A DNA stretch of 13,613 bases from Actinomycetes bacterium (GTDB lineage: Bacteria; Actinomycetota; Acidimicrobiia; Acidimicrobiales; Microtrichaceae). The notes below the pieces were generated by a model that searched no databases, was not told the origin of the DNA, and worked only from the letters and a program-made list of their open reading frames with translations. How positions within the stretch are numbered: the first letter of the stretch is position 1; each line of letters begins with the position of its first letter. The stretch lies in NCBI GenBank assembly GCA_023423475.1, contig JAFAFN010000457.1, positions 1 to 13,613 of the forward strand, given 5' to 3'. This document shows positions 6,474 to 13,505 of this stretch, piece after piece. The translations under genes and the position numbers were made by a program.

Positions 6474-7733
6474 TCAGTGCTGGTCCCACCAGCGCTGGCG
6501 GTAGGGCGCCAGGGCATCGGCGATCGGGGTCGGGCGGGGCAGTCCGCGCTCGCGGCCGAGCAGTGCCAGACCGCCGCCGACGAGCAGGAGCCCACCGAGC
6601 GCCAGCACGATGCCGCGTTCCCAGGGTCCGGTCATGGGCAGCTCGGCGTCGAGGATCTCGATGTTCAGGGACTCCGGGGGCGGCGGGGGAGCCGGGACCT
6701 CGGTGTCGGCCGCGGACGCCGCGCAGTCGGGGCGGTCCGCACCGCCGCAGTGCACCAGTCCGGCGACGGGTCCGTCGCAGCCGCCGGCGGAGCCCGTGGC
6801 GACCACCGTGCCGTCGATGTCGATCTCGATGTCGCTCCCGCTCGCCTCCTGGCCCGGTCGTCCCGGGAGCTCGATCGTCCGCTGGAGCTCCCGGTCCGAG
6901 GTCATCTCGGAGCGGTTCACGATCACGCCGTCCAGCCGGGTCTGCACGATCCGGGTGGTCGCGTCGTCGGTGTTGGCCATCACGACCAGGTGGTGTGCGT
7001 CGCAGCGTTCGAGCACGACGGCGGACGGGCCGGACCGGTCACACGCCGACCGGAACGTCCGGTCGGCCAGCTCGATGTCGCCGTTGCGGACCTCGACGAG
7101 CGTCGGCCGACGGTCGAGCAGCGGCACCAGCAGCTGTGCCGACCCGCCCGGCTCGACGTCGAGTCGGCGGACCTCGACGCGGTCGACGAGCACATCTGCT
7201 GCCGCTGGCTCGCTGCCCATGTTGACCACGTCGACCCGCACGCCACCCGCAGCGCAGTCCTCCTGCAGATCGAGATCGAGGTCCTGCTGGGCACAGACCT
7301 CCGGGACCGAGGCGGTCGCGACACGGGGTTCACCGGGAGGGCTGCCGTCGCCCCAGTCGGCCCGGGGCACGACACGCAGCTCGGCGCGGTCGGATCCATC
7401 CGGCAGCGAGAAGCTCCCGCTGAAGACGAAGTCGTCATCGGGGCCGAAGGAGCCCTGACCCGTCGGCTCCCAGCCGTCGTCGCCGCTGCCGGGTTCGCGG
7501 CGCTCGACCACGACGTCGCTGTTGCTGCGCTCCGCGTCGGTGCCGTCCTCCGACGCGGACGCCGTCCACTCGACCACCCGGTCACAGCCGGCATCCGCGC
7601 TCAGGCGGCCGTAGGTCGCACCGGCGCCCGGCGCTACGACGGCGAACAGGACGCACGCGACACCGGCGAGGACGCACAGCCGTGCTCCCCACCGTCGTCG
7701 TGCTCCTGGCGTTCCCGCTGATCGCCGTCCCAT
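6474..7733 (-). CDS. Secreted LPXTG-motif surface protein, function unknown
   Basis: A 419-residue exported protein. A twin-basic N-terminus (ARRRWGAR) and a hydrophobic core at about 19-37 end in an AGA-T-like signal peptidase site near 39. The ectodomain (about 40-345) is acidic and rich in beta-type segments, with eight Cys (50, 147, 160, 231, 244, 319, 329, 337) that could form disulfides. A Pro-rich linker (350-354) precedes the sorting signal LPMTG at 365-369, a membrane helix at about 373-392 and basic residues (RER). The protein should be anchored to peptidoglycan by a sortase; no sortase gene is in the window. The C-terminal tail is unusually long, about 27 residues after the helix. 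No enzymatic domain was recognised. The ATG at 7733 has a strong ribosome-binding site (GGAGGGAG). It starts 31 bases after the acyl-CoA synthetase stop, so the two are probably cotranscribed. Confidence 0.85.
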   Translation of the reverse strand: MGRRSAGTPGARRRWGARLCVLAGVACVLFAVVAPGAGATYGRLSADAGCDRVVEWTASASEDGTDAERSNSDVVVERREPGSGDDGWEPTGQGSFGPDDDFVFSGSFSLPDGSDRAELRVVPRADWGDGSPPGEPRVATASVPEVCAQQDLDLDLQEDCAAGGVRVDVVNMGSEPAAADVLVDRVEVRRLDVEPGGSAQLLVPLLDRRPTLVEVRNGDIELADRTFRSACDRSGPSAVVLERCDAHHLVVMANTDDATTRIVQTRLDGVIVNRSEMTSDRELQRTIELPGRPGQEASGSDIEIDIDGTVVATGSAGGCDGPVAGLVHCGGADRPDCAASAADTEVPAPPPPPESLNIEILDAELPMTGPWERGIVLALGGLLLVGGGLALLGRERGLPRPTPIADALAPYRQRWWDQH

Positions 7734-7764
7734 GTCGACTCCCTCCCACCGGGGTCGGTCTCGC

Positions 7765-9387
7765 TCAGGCGTCGATGCCCAGCTCGTCGATCGCGTGCTG
7801 CTTGAGTCGCTTGTAGTCGACCTTCGCGTTCGGGGCCCTGCCGATCGTGTCGATGAAGAGGATCGTCTTGGGTGCCTTGTAGGGGGCGAGGGTGCCCTTG
7901 ACGTGCTCGATGAGCGCCGCAGGGTCGAGGCTCTCGCCCGGAGCGAGCTCCACGACGCCGGTGATGGCCTCGCCGAACTTCTCGTCGGGCACGCCCACGA
8001 CCACGGCGTCGCGCACGAGCTCGTGGGTCTTGAGCACCTCCTCGACCTCTTCGGGGAAGACCTTCTCGCCGCCGGTGTTGATGCAGACCGAACCGCGTCC
8101 CAGCAGCGTGATCGTGCCGTCGGCCTCGACCGTGGCGTAGTCGCCCGGGATCGAGTAGCGCTTGCCGTCGCGCTCGATGAAGGTCGCCGCCGTCTTCTCC
8201 GGGTCCTTGTAGTAGCCGAGGGGCACGTGGCCCGGGATGGCCACCCGACCCTGCGCTCCCGATCCCGGTTGCACGTCGGAACCGTCGTCCGCGATGACCT
8301 TCACGTTCGAGCCGAGCGCGAAGTGAGCGGTCTTCTCCTCGGCGCCGGCGGCCGAGACCGAGGAGCCCATGCCGATGGCCTCGGAGGACGAGAACGAGTC
8401 GAGCAGCAGCATGCCGGGGTTGTGCCGCAGCAGGCCCTCCTTCGCCGCGGTCGACCACATGACACCCGACGAGGTGATGAGCACGAGGCTCGAGATGTCC
8501 CAGCGGTCCGGTTCGGCGTCGAGCGCCCGCACGATCGGCTTGGCGAACGCGTCGCCGACGATGGTCATCGCCCCGACCTTCTCGCGCTCGACGGTGTCGA
8601 GCAGCTCGGCGACGTCGAAGCTGCGGTCCTCCAACAGCACCACGGAGCCCGCCGCGCTGAGGTAGAGGTTGGCCGTGTACCAGCCGGTGCCGTGCATGAG
8701 CGGACACGCGGGAAGGCCCGGCGCTCCGGGTGCCGCGATCGCGTCGATCGTCGCGCCAGCGCCGATCTCCTCGGGATCCTGGAGGTACATCGGGTTCGCG
8801 ACGCCGTGGACCGCTCGGATGAGGTCGTCCTGGCGCCACATCACGCCCTTGGGCATGCCGGTGGTGCCACCGGTGTAGATCATCGTGATGTCGTCACCGG
8901 AGCGGCCCCATGGAGCGACCACGCGCTCGGTCTCGGTGGCCACCGCGTCCTCGTAGGACTCGGCCCACTCGGGCTTCGGCCCGCTGCCGTCGTCCACCCA
9001 GAGCCAGTGGCGCACCTTGGGCAGCCGGTCGCGCACCGCGTCGACCCGCTCGGTGAAGGTGCCGTGGAACACGACGGCGATCGCGTCGGCGTTGTCCCAC
9101 AGGTAGAGCAGCTCGTCGTCCAGGTACCGGTAGTTGGTGTTCACCGGGACCAGCCCGGCCTTGTACGAGGCGTAGGCGGTCTCCATGTACTCCGGGGCGT
9201 TGAACAGGTACATGGCGACCTTGTCCTGGTGCTCCGCTCCGCCGTCGAGCAAGTGACGGGCCAGGCCGTCCGCGCGCTGGTCGAACTCCTTCCACGAGGA
9301 GCGTCGGTCCCCCTGCACCTGTGCGGGTGCGTCGGGGAAGCGGTCTGCGATCCGCTCCCACAGCTCTGCGAAGTTCCAGCCGGCCAT
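7765..9387 (-). CDS. Acyl-CoA synthetase, FadD19-like (steroid side-chain or fatty-acid CoA ligase)
   Basis: A 540-residue ANL-superfamily enzyme that activates a carboxylic acid through acyl-AMP to the CoA thioester. The ATP-binding loop YTGGTTGMPKG is at 171-181 and continues VMWR as in FadD19. SFSSSEAIG at 331-339 takes the place of the usual YGxTE motif, as in FadD19-type enzymes. PGDYATV at 414-420 carries the ribose-binding Asp416. The hinge LGRGSVCINTGGEKVFPEEVEE at 429-450 and the C-terminal catalytic Lys522 (NAKVDY) are present. Overall layout and motifs resemble mycobacterial FadD19, which activates the C5 side chain of cholesterol, but substrate cannot be read from the sequence and medium-chain or terpenoid acids remain possible. 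The ATG at 9387 has a good AGGGGG ribosome-binding site. It is divergent from the acyl-CoA dehydrogenase gene, suggesting shared control of activation and first oxidation. Confidence 0.92.
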   Translation of the reverse strand: MAGWNFAELWERIADRFPDAPAQVQGDRRSSWKEFDQRADGLARHLLDGGAEHQDKVAMYLFNAPEYMETAYASYKAGLVPVNTNYRYLDDELLYLWDNADAIAVVFHGTFTERVDAVRDRLPKVRHWLWVDDGSGPKPEWAESYEDAVATETERVVAPWGRSGDDITMIYTGGTTGMPKGVMWRQDDLIRAVHGVANPMYLQDPEEIGAGATIDAIAAPGAPGLPACPLMHGTGWYTANLYLSAAGSVVLLEDRSFDVAELLDTVEREKVGAMTIVGDAFAKPIVRALDAEPDRWDISSLVLITSSGVMWSTAAKEGLLRHNPGMLLLDSFSSSEAIGMGSSVSAAGAEEKTAHFALGSNVKVIADDGSDVQPGSGAQGRVAIPGHVPLGYYKDPEKTAATFIERDGKRYSIPGDYATVEADGTITLLGRGSVCINTGGEKVFPEEVEEVLKTHELVRDAVVVGVPDEKFGEAITGVVELAPGESLDPAALIEHVKGTLAPYKAPKTILFIDTIGRAPNAKVDYKRLKQHAIDELGIDA

Positions 9388-9418
9388 TCGGTTCCCCCTG
9401 CGTGACGAGTGGGGTCGA

Positions 9419-9454
9419 AGTGTAGGGCTCCTGGAGTGGGCGCGGTCCTACACT
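9419..9454. promoter_or_regulatory. Divergent promoter pair with inverted TACACT boxes
   Basis: AGTGTAGG (9419-9426) and CCTACACT (9447-9454) are exact reverse complements in the 73-base gap between the synthetase and dehydrogenase genes. Read outward, each gives a -10-like TACACT box, one on each strand. The plus-strand box ends six bases before the GTG start of the dehydrogenase, the spacing expected for a leaderless transcript. The minus-strand box would give the synthetase a leader of about 25 bases that includes its ribosome-binding site. No good -35 boxes are seen. The symmetry would also suit a dimeric regulator. Confidence 0.6.
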
Positions 9455-9460
9455 CCCGCG

Positions 9461-10636
9461 GTGGACTTCGAACTGCCGCCAGAGGACGACCCGCGGCGGC
9501 TCGCCGTGAGGGAGTGGCTCGCCGCCCATCCGGACCCGACGGGGCCCGAGCTCGCCGAGTCGGGCTACGTGGTGCCGCACTGGCCCCGACCCTGGGGACT
9601 CGACGCGGATCCGATCCACCAGCTCATCATCGACGACGAGCTGCGACGTGCTCGGGTCCGTCGCCCCTCGAACACCATCGGCATCGGTTGGGCCGGTCCG
9701 ACGCTGTTGGCAGCGGGAACCGACGAGCAGAAGGACCGCCACCTCGGCCCGATCATCTCGGGTGAGGAGATCTGGTGCCAGCTGTTCTCCGAGCCGGGCT
9801 CCGGGTCCGACCTGGCGTCGCTGTCGACCACCGCGGTGCTCGACGGCGACGAGTGGGTCGTCAACGGGCAGAAGGTCTGGACCTCGCTCGCACACCACTC
9901 GAGCTACGGCATCCTCATCGCCAGGACCGATCCGGACGCCCCCAAGCAGCAGGGCATCTCGTACTTCATCTGCCCGATGGACGCGCCGGGCATCGAGATC
10001 CGTCCGATCATCGAGATGACCGGCGGACACACCTTCAACGAGGTGTTCCTGACCGACGTCCGACTGCCCGCGGCCAACCTGGTGGGCACCGCGAACGACG
10101 GCTGGCGCCTGGCCAAGGTGACGCTCTCGAACGAGCGGGTCTCGCTGTCCTCGGGTGGCGCGCTGTGGGGGATGGGGCCGACCGCCGAGGACCTGATCGA
10201 CCTGGTCCGCGACGCCGGTGGCACCACCGATCCGATCATCCGCGACCGTCTCGCCGAGCTGCACATCGAGTCCGAGATCCTGCGCCTGATCCGTCTGCGC
10301 ACCGTCACCGCCGCCATCCGCGGTGCCCAGCCCGGGCCCGAGGCCTCGGTCCGCAAGATCCTCGCCGACGAGCACGGCCAGCGGATCATGGAGTTGGCGG
10401 TCGACCTCGCAGGTCCCGGCGGGATGCTGAGCGACGCCCGCCCGCTCGGAGCCCCTCCGGCGCTGTGGAGCTACGGGTTCCTCTTCTCGCCCGCACTGAC
10501 GGTCGGCGGCGGCACCGGCGACGTGCAGCGCAACATCGTCTCGGAACGTGTGCTCGGCCTGCCGCACGACGTCGACGTCGAACAGGGTCTCACGTGGTCG
10601 GAGACTCGGCGCAGCGCACACGGAGCACCGCGCTGA
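9461..10636 (+). CDS. Acyl-CoA dehydrogenase family flavoprotein
   Basis: A 391-residue FAD enzyme predicted to introduce the alpha-beta double bond into an acyl-CoA. Family motifs are LFSEPGSGSDLASL at 108-121 (flavin and substrate contact), GQKVWTSLAHHS at 136-147, FNEVFLTDVRLP at 192-203 and the C-terminal GTGDVQRNIVSERVLGLP at 351-368. At the position of the catalytic Glu of medium-chain enzymes (the E of EGTxxIQR) there is Gly350, so the base must lie elsewhere, as in isovaleryl-CoA-type and mycobacterial sterol FadE enzymes, or the subunit may need a partner. GTG at 9461 is the only start near the family N-terminus and sits six bases behind a TACACT box without a ribosome-binding site, suggesting leaderless translation. 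The next gene overlaps its 3' end. Confidence 0.92.
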   Translation: MDFELPPEDDPRRLAVREWLAAHPDPTGPELAESGYVVPHWPRPWGLDADPIHQLIIDDELRRARVRRPSNTIGIGWAGPTLLAAGTDEQKDRHLGPIISGEEIWCQLFSEPGSGSDLASLSTTAVLDGDEWVVNGQKVWTSLAHHSSYGILIARTDPDAPKQQGISYFICPMDAPGIEIRPIIEMTGGHTFNEVFLTDVRLPAANLVGTANDGWRLAKVTLSNERVSLSSGGALWGMGPTAEDLIDLVRDAGGTTDPIIRDRLAELHIESEILRLIRLRTVTAAIRGAQPGPEASVRKILADEHGQRIMELAVDLAGPGGMLSDARPLGAPPALWSYGFLFSPALTVGGGTGDVQRNIVSERVLGLPHDVDVEQGLTWSETRRSAHGAPR

Positions 10637-11445
10637 AGGTCCTCGTCACGGGGGGTGCCGGACTGGTCGCCGGCCACCTCGTGCGCTCGGCGCCGGCCTC
10701 GCACGACGTCGAGGTCACCTGGCACGTGCGCCCCGCGCCCCCTGGCGTGCCCGGTCACCGCGTCGATCTGACCGATCGAGGCGCCACCACGCGGCTCATC
10801 GCGACGTCGGCACCCGATGTGGTGGTGCACACCGCCTACTCGATGACCGATCGTGCTGCGATCGTGGACGCCACCGCGAACGTCGCCAGCGCCTGCGCTG
10901 CCGGCGGGGTCGAGCTCGTGCACCTGTCGACCGACGCGGTGTTCGGAGGCGACCGGCCGCCGTACGTCGAGACCGATCGTCCGGATCCGGTCAACGACTA
11001 CGGCCGCTGGAAGGCCGAGGCGGAGTCGGCCGCCGTCGCCGTGGTCCCGGACGTCTGCATCACCCGGACGTCGTTGGTGGTCTCGCTCGAGCCTCCGGAC
11101 CCCGCGACGGCCTGGCTGCTCGATGCCATCGAACGGGGCGAGCGTCCGACGCTGTTCACCGACGAGTGGCGGACGCCGATCCGTGCCGACGATCTCGCCG
11201 CGGCGATCTGGGAGTTGGTCGGTCTCGACCGAACGGAGCGGTCGGGCATCTGGCACCTCCCGGGCCCGGAAGTGCTGTCCCGCTGGCAGATCGGCGAGCG
11301 GATCATCGCCGGCTCGGGGCTCGGCGATTCCGTCGAGCTCGCACGGCAGGGCTCGATCGCCGATCACCCGACACCGCGCAGCGCGGACCTGACGCTGCGG
11401 AGCATCCGCCCGCCCTCAGGGACCGGACTCGGCCCGGTTCCCTGA
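10594..11445 (+). CDS. RmlD-like NAD(P)-dependent sugar epimerase/reductase (extended SDR)
   Basis: About 283 residues from the GTG at 10594. It has an N-terminal Rossmann motif (KVLVTGGAGLVAGHL), STDAVFGGDRPPY at 112-124, YGRWK at 136-140 (the catalytic Tyr and Lys) and an RTSLVVS segment. This is the pattern of dTDP-4-dehydrorhamnose reductase (RmlD) and relatives, which reduce 4-keto sugar nucleotides. It is isolated from other rhamnose genes here, so the assignment to rhamnose synthesis is not supported; many such proteins are of unknown role. The start is uncertain. GTG at 10594 overlaps the dehydrogenase by 43 bases and has AGGG upstream, whereas a CTG at 10633 would give the compact N-terminus LKVLVTGGAG and a four-base CTGA overlap. 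A hairpin overlaps the stop. Confidence 0.85.
   Translation: MVGDSAQRTRSTALKVLVTGGAGLVAGHLVRSAPASHDVEVTWHVRPAPPGVPGHRVDLTDRGATTRLIATSAPDVVVHTAYSMTDRAAIVDATANVASACAAGGVELVHLSTDAVFGGDRPPYVETDRPDPVNDYGRWKAEAESAAVAVVPDVCITRTSLVVSLEPPDPATAWLLDAIERGERPTLFTDEWRTPIRADDLAAAIWELVGLDRTERSGIWHLPGPEVLSRWQIGERIIAGSGLGDSVELARQGSIADHPTPRSADLTLRSIRPPSGTGLGPVP
11416..11445 (+). terminator. Hairpin overlapping the RmlD-like stop codon
   Basis: TCAGGGA (11416-11422) pairs with TCCCTGA (11439-11445), continued by CCGG/CCGG after a one-base bulge, with a seven-base loop. The 3' arm contains the stop codon. There is no T-tract. The next gene has its own promoter-like box, which fits termination here. Confidence 0.5.
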
Positions 11446-11484
11446 ACCGACTCACTGCATTCCCTTCAGGACGGCTGCCATTGG

Positions 11485-11490
11485 TACGGT
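11485..11490 (+). promoter_or_regulatory. Candidate -10 box for a leaderless small gene
   Basis: TACGGT fits the TAnnnT consensus and lies eight bases before the ATG at 11499. That spacing places transcription start at or next to the start codon. No Shine-Dalgarno sequence precedes the ATG. This matches the arrangement seen before the acyl-CoA dehydrogenase gene. Confidence 0.5.
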
Positions 11491-11498
11491 GTCGCCCG

Positions 11499-11738
11499 AT
11501 GGCGAAGCAGGACGACAACGACAACGTGTTCAAGGTCAGGGCCAAGGTCGTGGCAGCGGTCGACCTGCCGGGGGTCCCGGCCGGCACGCCCGGCAAGGTC
11601 ACGCTGAAGAACGGCTTCCGTTGGACCCGGTACCGGGTCTACTTCGACAACGGCGAGGACATCGGATCGCTGGACGGCACGCAGCTGATGGCGCGCAAGG
11701 AGTGGGACAAGCGTCCCGCTCCGGCCACCGCGGGCTGA
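11499..11738 (+). CDS. Small conserved-type protein, possible SH3-like/KOW-like barrel, function unknown
   Basis: A 79-residue protein. A short polar N-terminus (MAKQDDNDN) is followed by a compact domain: VRAKVVAAVDLPGVPAGTPGKVTLKNG, then WTRYRVYFDNGEDIGSLD. Alternating beta-strands with a Gly-Thr-Pro-Gly-Lys-Val turn and a YRVYFDNG strand resemble small SH3-like barrels such as KOW domains, but that is a pattern impression only. There is no signal peptide or metal site. The ATG at 11499 is preferred because the coding pattern and the domain begin there and a TAnnnT box sits directly upstream. It precedes the F420-dependent oxidoreductase gene by 61 bases and may be cotranscribed. The function is not recognised. 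Confidence 0.75.
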   Translation: MAKQDDNDNVFKVRAKVVAAVDLPGVPAGTPGKVTLKNGFRWTRYRVYFDNGEDIGSLDGTQLMARKEWDKRPAPATAG

Positions 11739-11799
11739 GCGCCGTCTTCCCGAGGCGCAGCACGCTCCGCCGCACCGAAATCGACACAGGGGGAATGAC

Positions 11800-12849
11800 A
11801 TGAAGCTCAGCATGCAGATCGGGTACGCAGGGGGATTCGCGGACTCGGTCGCCCAGGTCCAGGCGCTCGAGAAGGCCGGACTCGACATCGTCTACGTGGC
11901 CGAGGCCTACGGCTACGACGCCGTCAGCCTCATGGGCTACCTGGCGGCCAAGACCGAGACCGTGCAGATCGCCTCGGGCATCCTGCCGATCTACACCCGC
12001 ACGCCGACGCTGCTGGCGATGACCGCCGCCGGTGTCGACGAGATCTCCGAGGGTCGTTGCATCCTCGGCCTCGGCGCCTCGGGCCCGCAGGTGATCGAGG
12101 GCTTCCACGGTGTCGCCTACGACGCGCCGATCCAGCGCACGCGGGAGATCATCGACATCTGCCGCGACGTGTGGAAGCGCGAGGCCCCGGTCGTGCACGA
12201 CGGCAAGAAGTACCAGCTGCCGCTGCCCGCCGAGAAGGGCACCGGACTGGGCAAGCCGCTCAAGATCATCACCCACCCCCGTCGTCCCGACATCCCGATC
12301 CACGTCGCGTCGCTCGGACCCAAGAACGTGCAGCTCACCGCCGAGCTCGCGGACGGCTGGCTGCCGATCCTCTTCCACCCGGAGAAGGCCGAGGGCATCT
12401 GGGGCGAGGACCTCGCCGCCGGCTACGCCGCCCGCTCGGCCGACCTGGGCCCGATGGACATCATCGCCGGTGGTCTGCTCGCGATCGGCCCCGAGGAAGA
12501 GGTCGCTCCGATCCGTGACTTCTCGCGGTCGATGGTGGCGCTCTACGTCGGTGGCATGGGTGCTCGCGGCAAGAACTTCTACAACACGCTCTTCACCCGC
12601 TACGGCTACGAGGCCGAGGCGAAGGAGATCCAGGACCTCTACCTCGACGGCAAGAAGGGCGAGGCGGCCAAGGCCATCCCGGCCGACTTCCTCGCGGCGA
12701 CGTCGCTGTGCGGCGACGAGGGCTACATCAAGGACCGCATCGCCGAGTACAAGGCTGCTGGAGTGACCGTGCTGAACGTGACGCCGGTCGCCAGCGACCT
12801 GCGGGGCCAGCAGGAGCTGATCGAGAAGGTCAAGGCCCTCGCCGAGTGA
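11800..12849 (+). CDS. LLM-class F420-dependent oxidoreductase, Rv3520c-like
   Basis: A 349-residue luciferase-like TIM-barrel protein predicted to use coenzyme F420. It follows mycobacterial Rv3520c closely in layout: MKLSMQIGY at the start, FADSVAQVQALEKAGLDIVYVAEAYGYDA at 13-41, ILGLGASGPQVIEGFHG at 88-104, TREIIDICRDVWKREAPV at 114-131, TGLGKPLKIITHP, and GPKNVQLTAELADGWLPI. Rv3520c lies in the cholesterol-catabolism region of mycobacteria, near fadD19, so its presence close to a FadD19-like gene supports a common role, though the reaction of this subfamily is not established to my knowledge. The ATG at 11800 has a strong ribosome-binding site (AGGGGG, six bases upstream). A strong hairpin follows the stop. 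Confidence 0.93.
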   Translation: MKLSMQIGYAGGFADSVAQVQALEKAGLDIVYVAEAYGYDAVSLMGYLAAKTETVQIASGILPIYTRTPTLLAMTAAGVDEISEGRCILGLGASGPQVIEGFHGVAYDAPIQRTREIIDICRDVWKREAPVVHDGKKYQLPLPAEKGTGLGKPLKIITHPRRPDIPIHVASLGPKNVQLTAELADGWLPILFHPEKAEGIWGEDLAAGYAARSADLGPMDIIAGGLLAIGPEEEVAPIRDFSRSMVALYVGGMGARGKNFYNTLFTRYGYEAEAKEIQDLYLDGKKGEAAKAIPADFLAATSLCGDEGYIKDRIAEYKAAGVTVLNVTPVASDLRGQQELIEKVKALAE

Positions 12850-12869
12850 CCTGACTGTTCAATGTGATT

Positions 12870-12909
12870 CGACGATGCCGCCCGGTGCACGCACCCGGCG
12901 GCATCGTCG
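12870..12909 (+). terminator. Strong hairpin terminator after the F420-dependent oxidoreductase
   Basis: A perfect 13-base-pair stem (CGACGATGCCGCC / GGCGGCATCGTCG) is extended inside by four further pairs after a C-C mismatch, closing a four-base loop. It begins 21 bases after the stop codon. There is no T-tract. It separates the oxidoreductase gene from the lipoprotein gene. Confidence 0.82.
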
Positions 12910-12944
12910 CGTTCCGGGACCGAGCGGCGGGTGGCAGACGTCGC

Positions 12945-12950
12945 TAGTGT
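12945..12950 (+). promoter_or_regulatory. Candidate -10 box for the lipoprotein gene
   Basis: TAGTGT fits TAnnnT and lies 27 bases before the chosen ATG, leaving room for a leader that includes AGGAGG at 12964-12969. No convincing -35 box is seen. Confidence 0.4.
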
Positions 12951-12977
12951 CCCGGGCGGGACGAGGAGGGTGTGGGG

Positions 12978-13502
12978 ATGGTTCGACGTTCGCTGGTCCG
13001 TCTGGTCGCGTGCATGGCGGCGGGGGTGGTGCTCGCCTCGTGCGGGACTCCGCCGCCGACGTACTCGTCAGGCATCGTCGATCTGGGTTCGCTCGGCTCC
13101 TACGGCTGGTCGGGGAAGCCGCTGTCGATCTTCGGGAACATCTCCCACTACCAGCCGGGACCGGAGCACACCGTTCGCCTGCACGTCCTGGGCACGAACG
13201 ACCCGTTCAGCTCGGGTGCGATCAGCATGACCCGCACCGGCCCCGGGGCCGACGCCCGGCTCCCGACGGTCGGTCATTACACCCAGGGCGACGACGGATG
13301 GGAGCTGAGGGTGATCCGCAGCTTCCAGCAGTACGAGATGACGTCGATCACGATCAGCGAGCTCTCCTACGGGCCTCCGGTGGACGAGTCACCGGACCCG
13401 TCCACGCCGGAGCTGTTCTACGGCGTGACCCATCTGCGCGCCACGTTCACCTTCGTGCTGCCCTCCGGTGAAGAGGTCGAAGGGTTCGCCCGCGTGAACT
13501 GA
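12978..13502 (+). CDS. Secreted lipoprotein, function unknown
   Basis: A 174-residue protein with a lipoprotein signal: basic start (MVRRSLVR), hydrophobic stretch and lipobox VLASC with Cys20 as the lipidation site, then a Pro/Thr/Ser spacer (GTPPPTYSS). It should be anchored to the outer face of the cytoplasmic membrane. The mature part appears beta-rich (for example DLGSLGSYGWSGKPLSIFGNI and a final strand pair ending in EGFARVN); no known domain was recognised. ATG at 12978 is chosen over the in-frame GTG at 12972 because AGGAGG lies about seven bases before the ATG but almost touches the GTG. It stands alone between the hairpin terminator and the convergent gene at the right edge, whose stop is only three bases away. 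Confidence 0.82.
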   Translation: MVRRSLVRLVACMAAGVVLASCGTPPPTYSSGIVDLGSLGSYGWSGKPLSIFGNISHYQPGPEHTVRLHVLGTNDPFSSGAISMTRTGPGADARLPTVGHYTQGDDGWELRVIRSFQQYEMTSITISELSYGPPVDESPDPSTPELFYGVTHLRATFTFVLPSGEEVEGFARVN

Positions 13503-13505
13503 GTG

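Noticed and set aside
5556..7721. Very long plus-strand open frame crossing the MFE-2-type SDR and the LPXTG gene
   Set aside because: It spans two real minus-strand genes and their intergenic region, and its translation is low-complexity without motifs.
11739..11758. Small hairpin GCGCC/GGCGC after the 79-residue gene as a terminator
   Set aside because: Only five base pairs with a ten-base loop; too weak to call, and the next gene may be cotranscribed.
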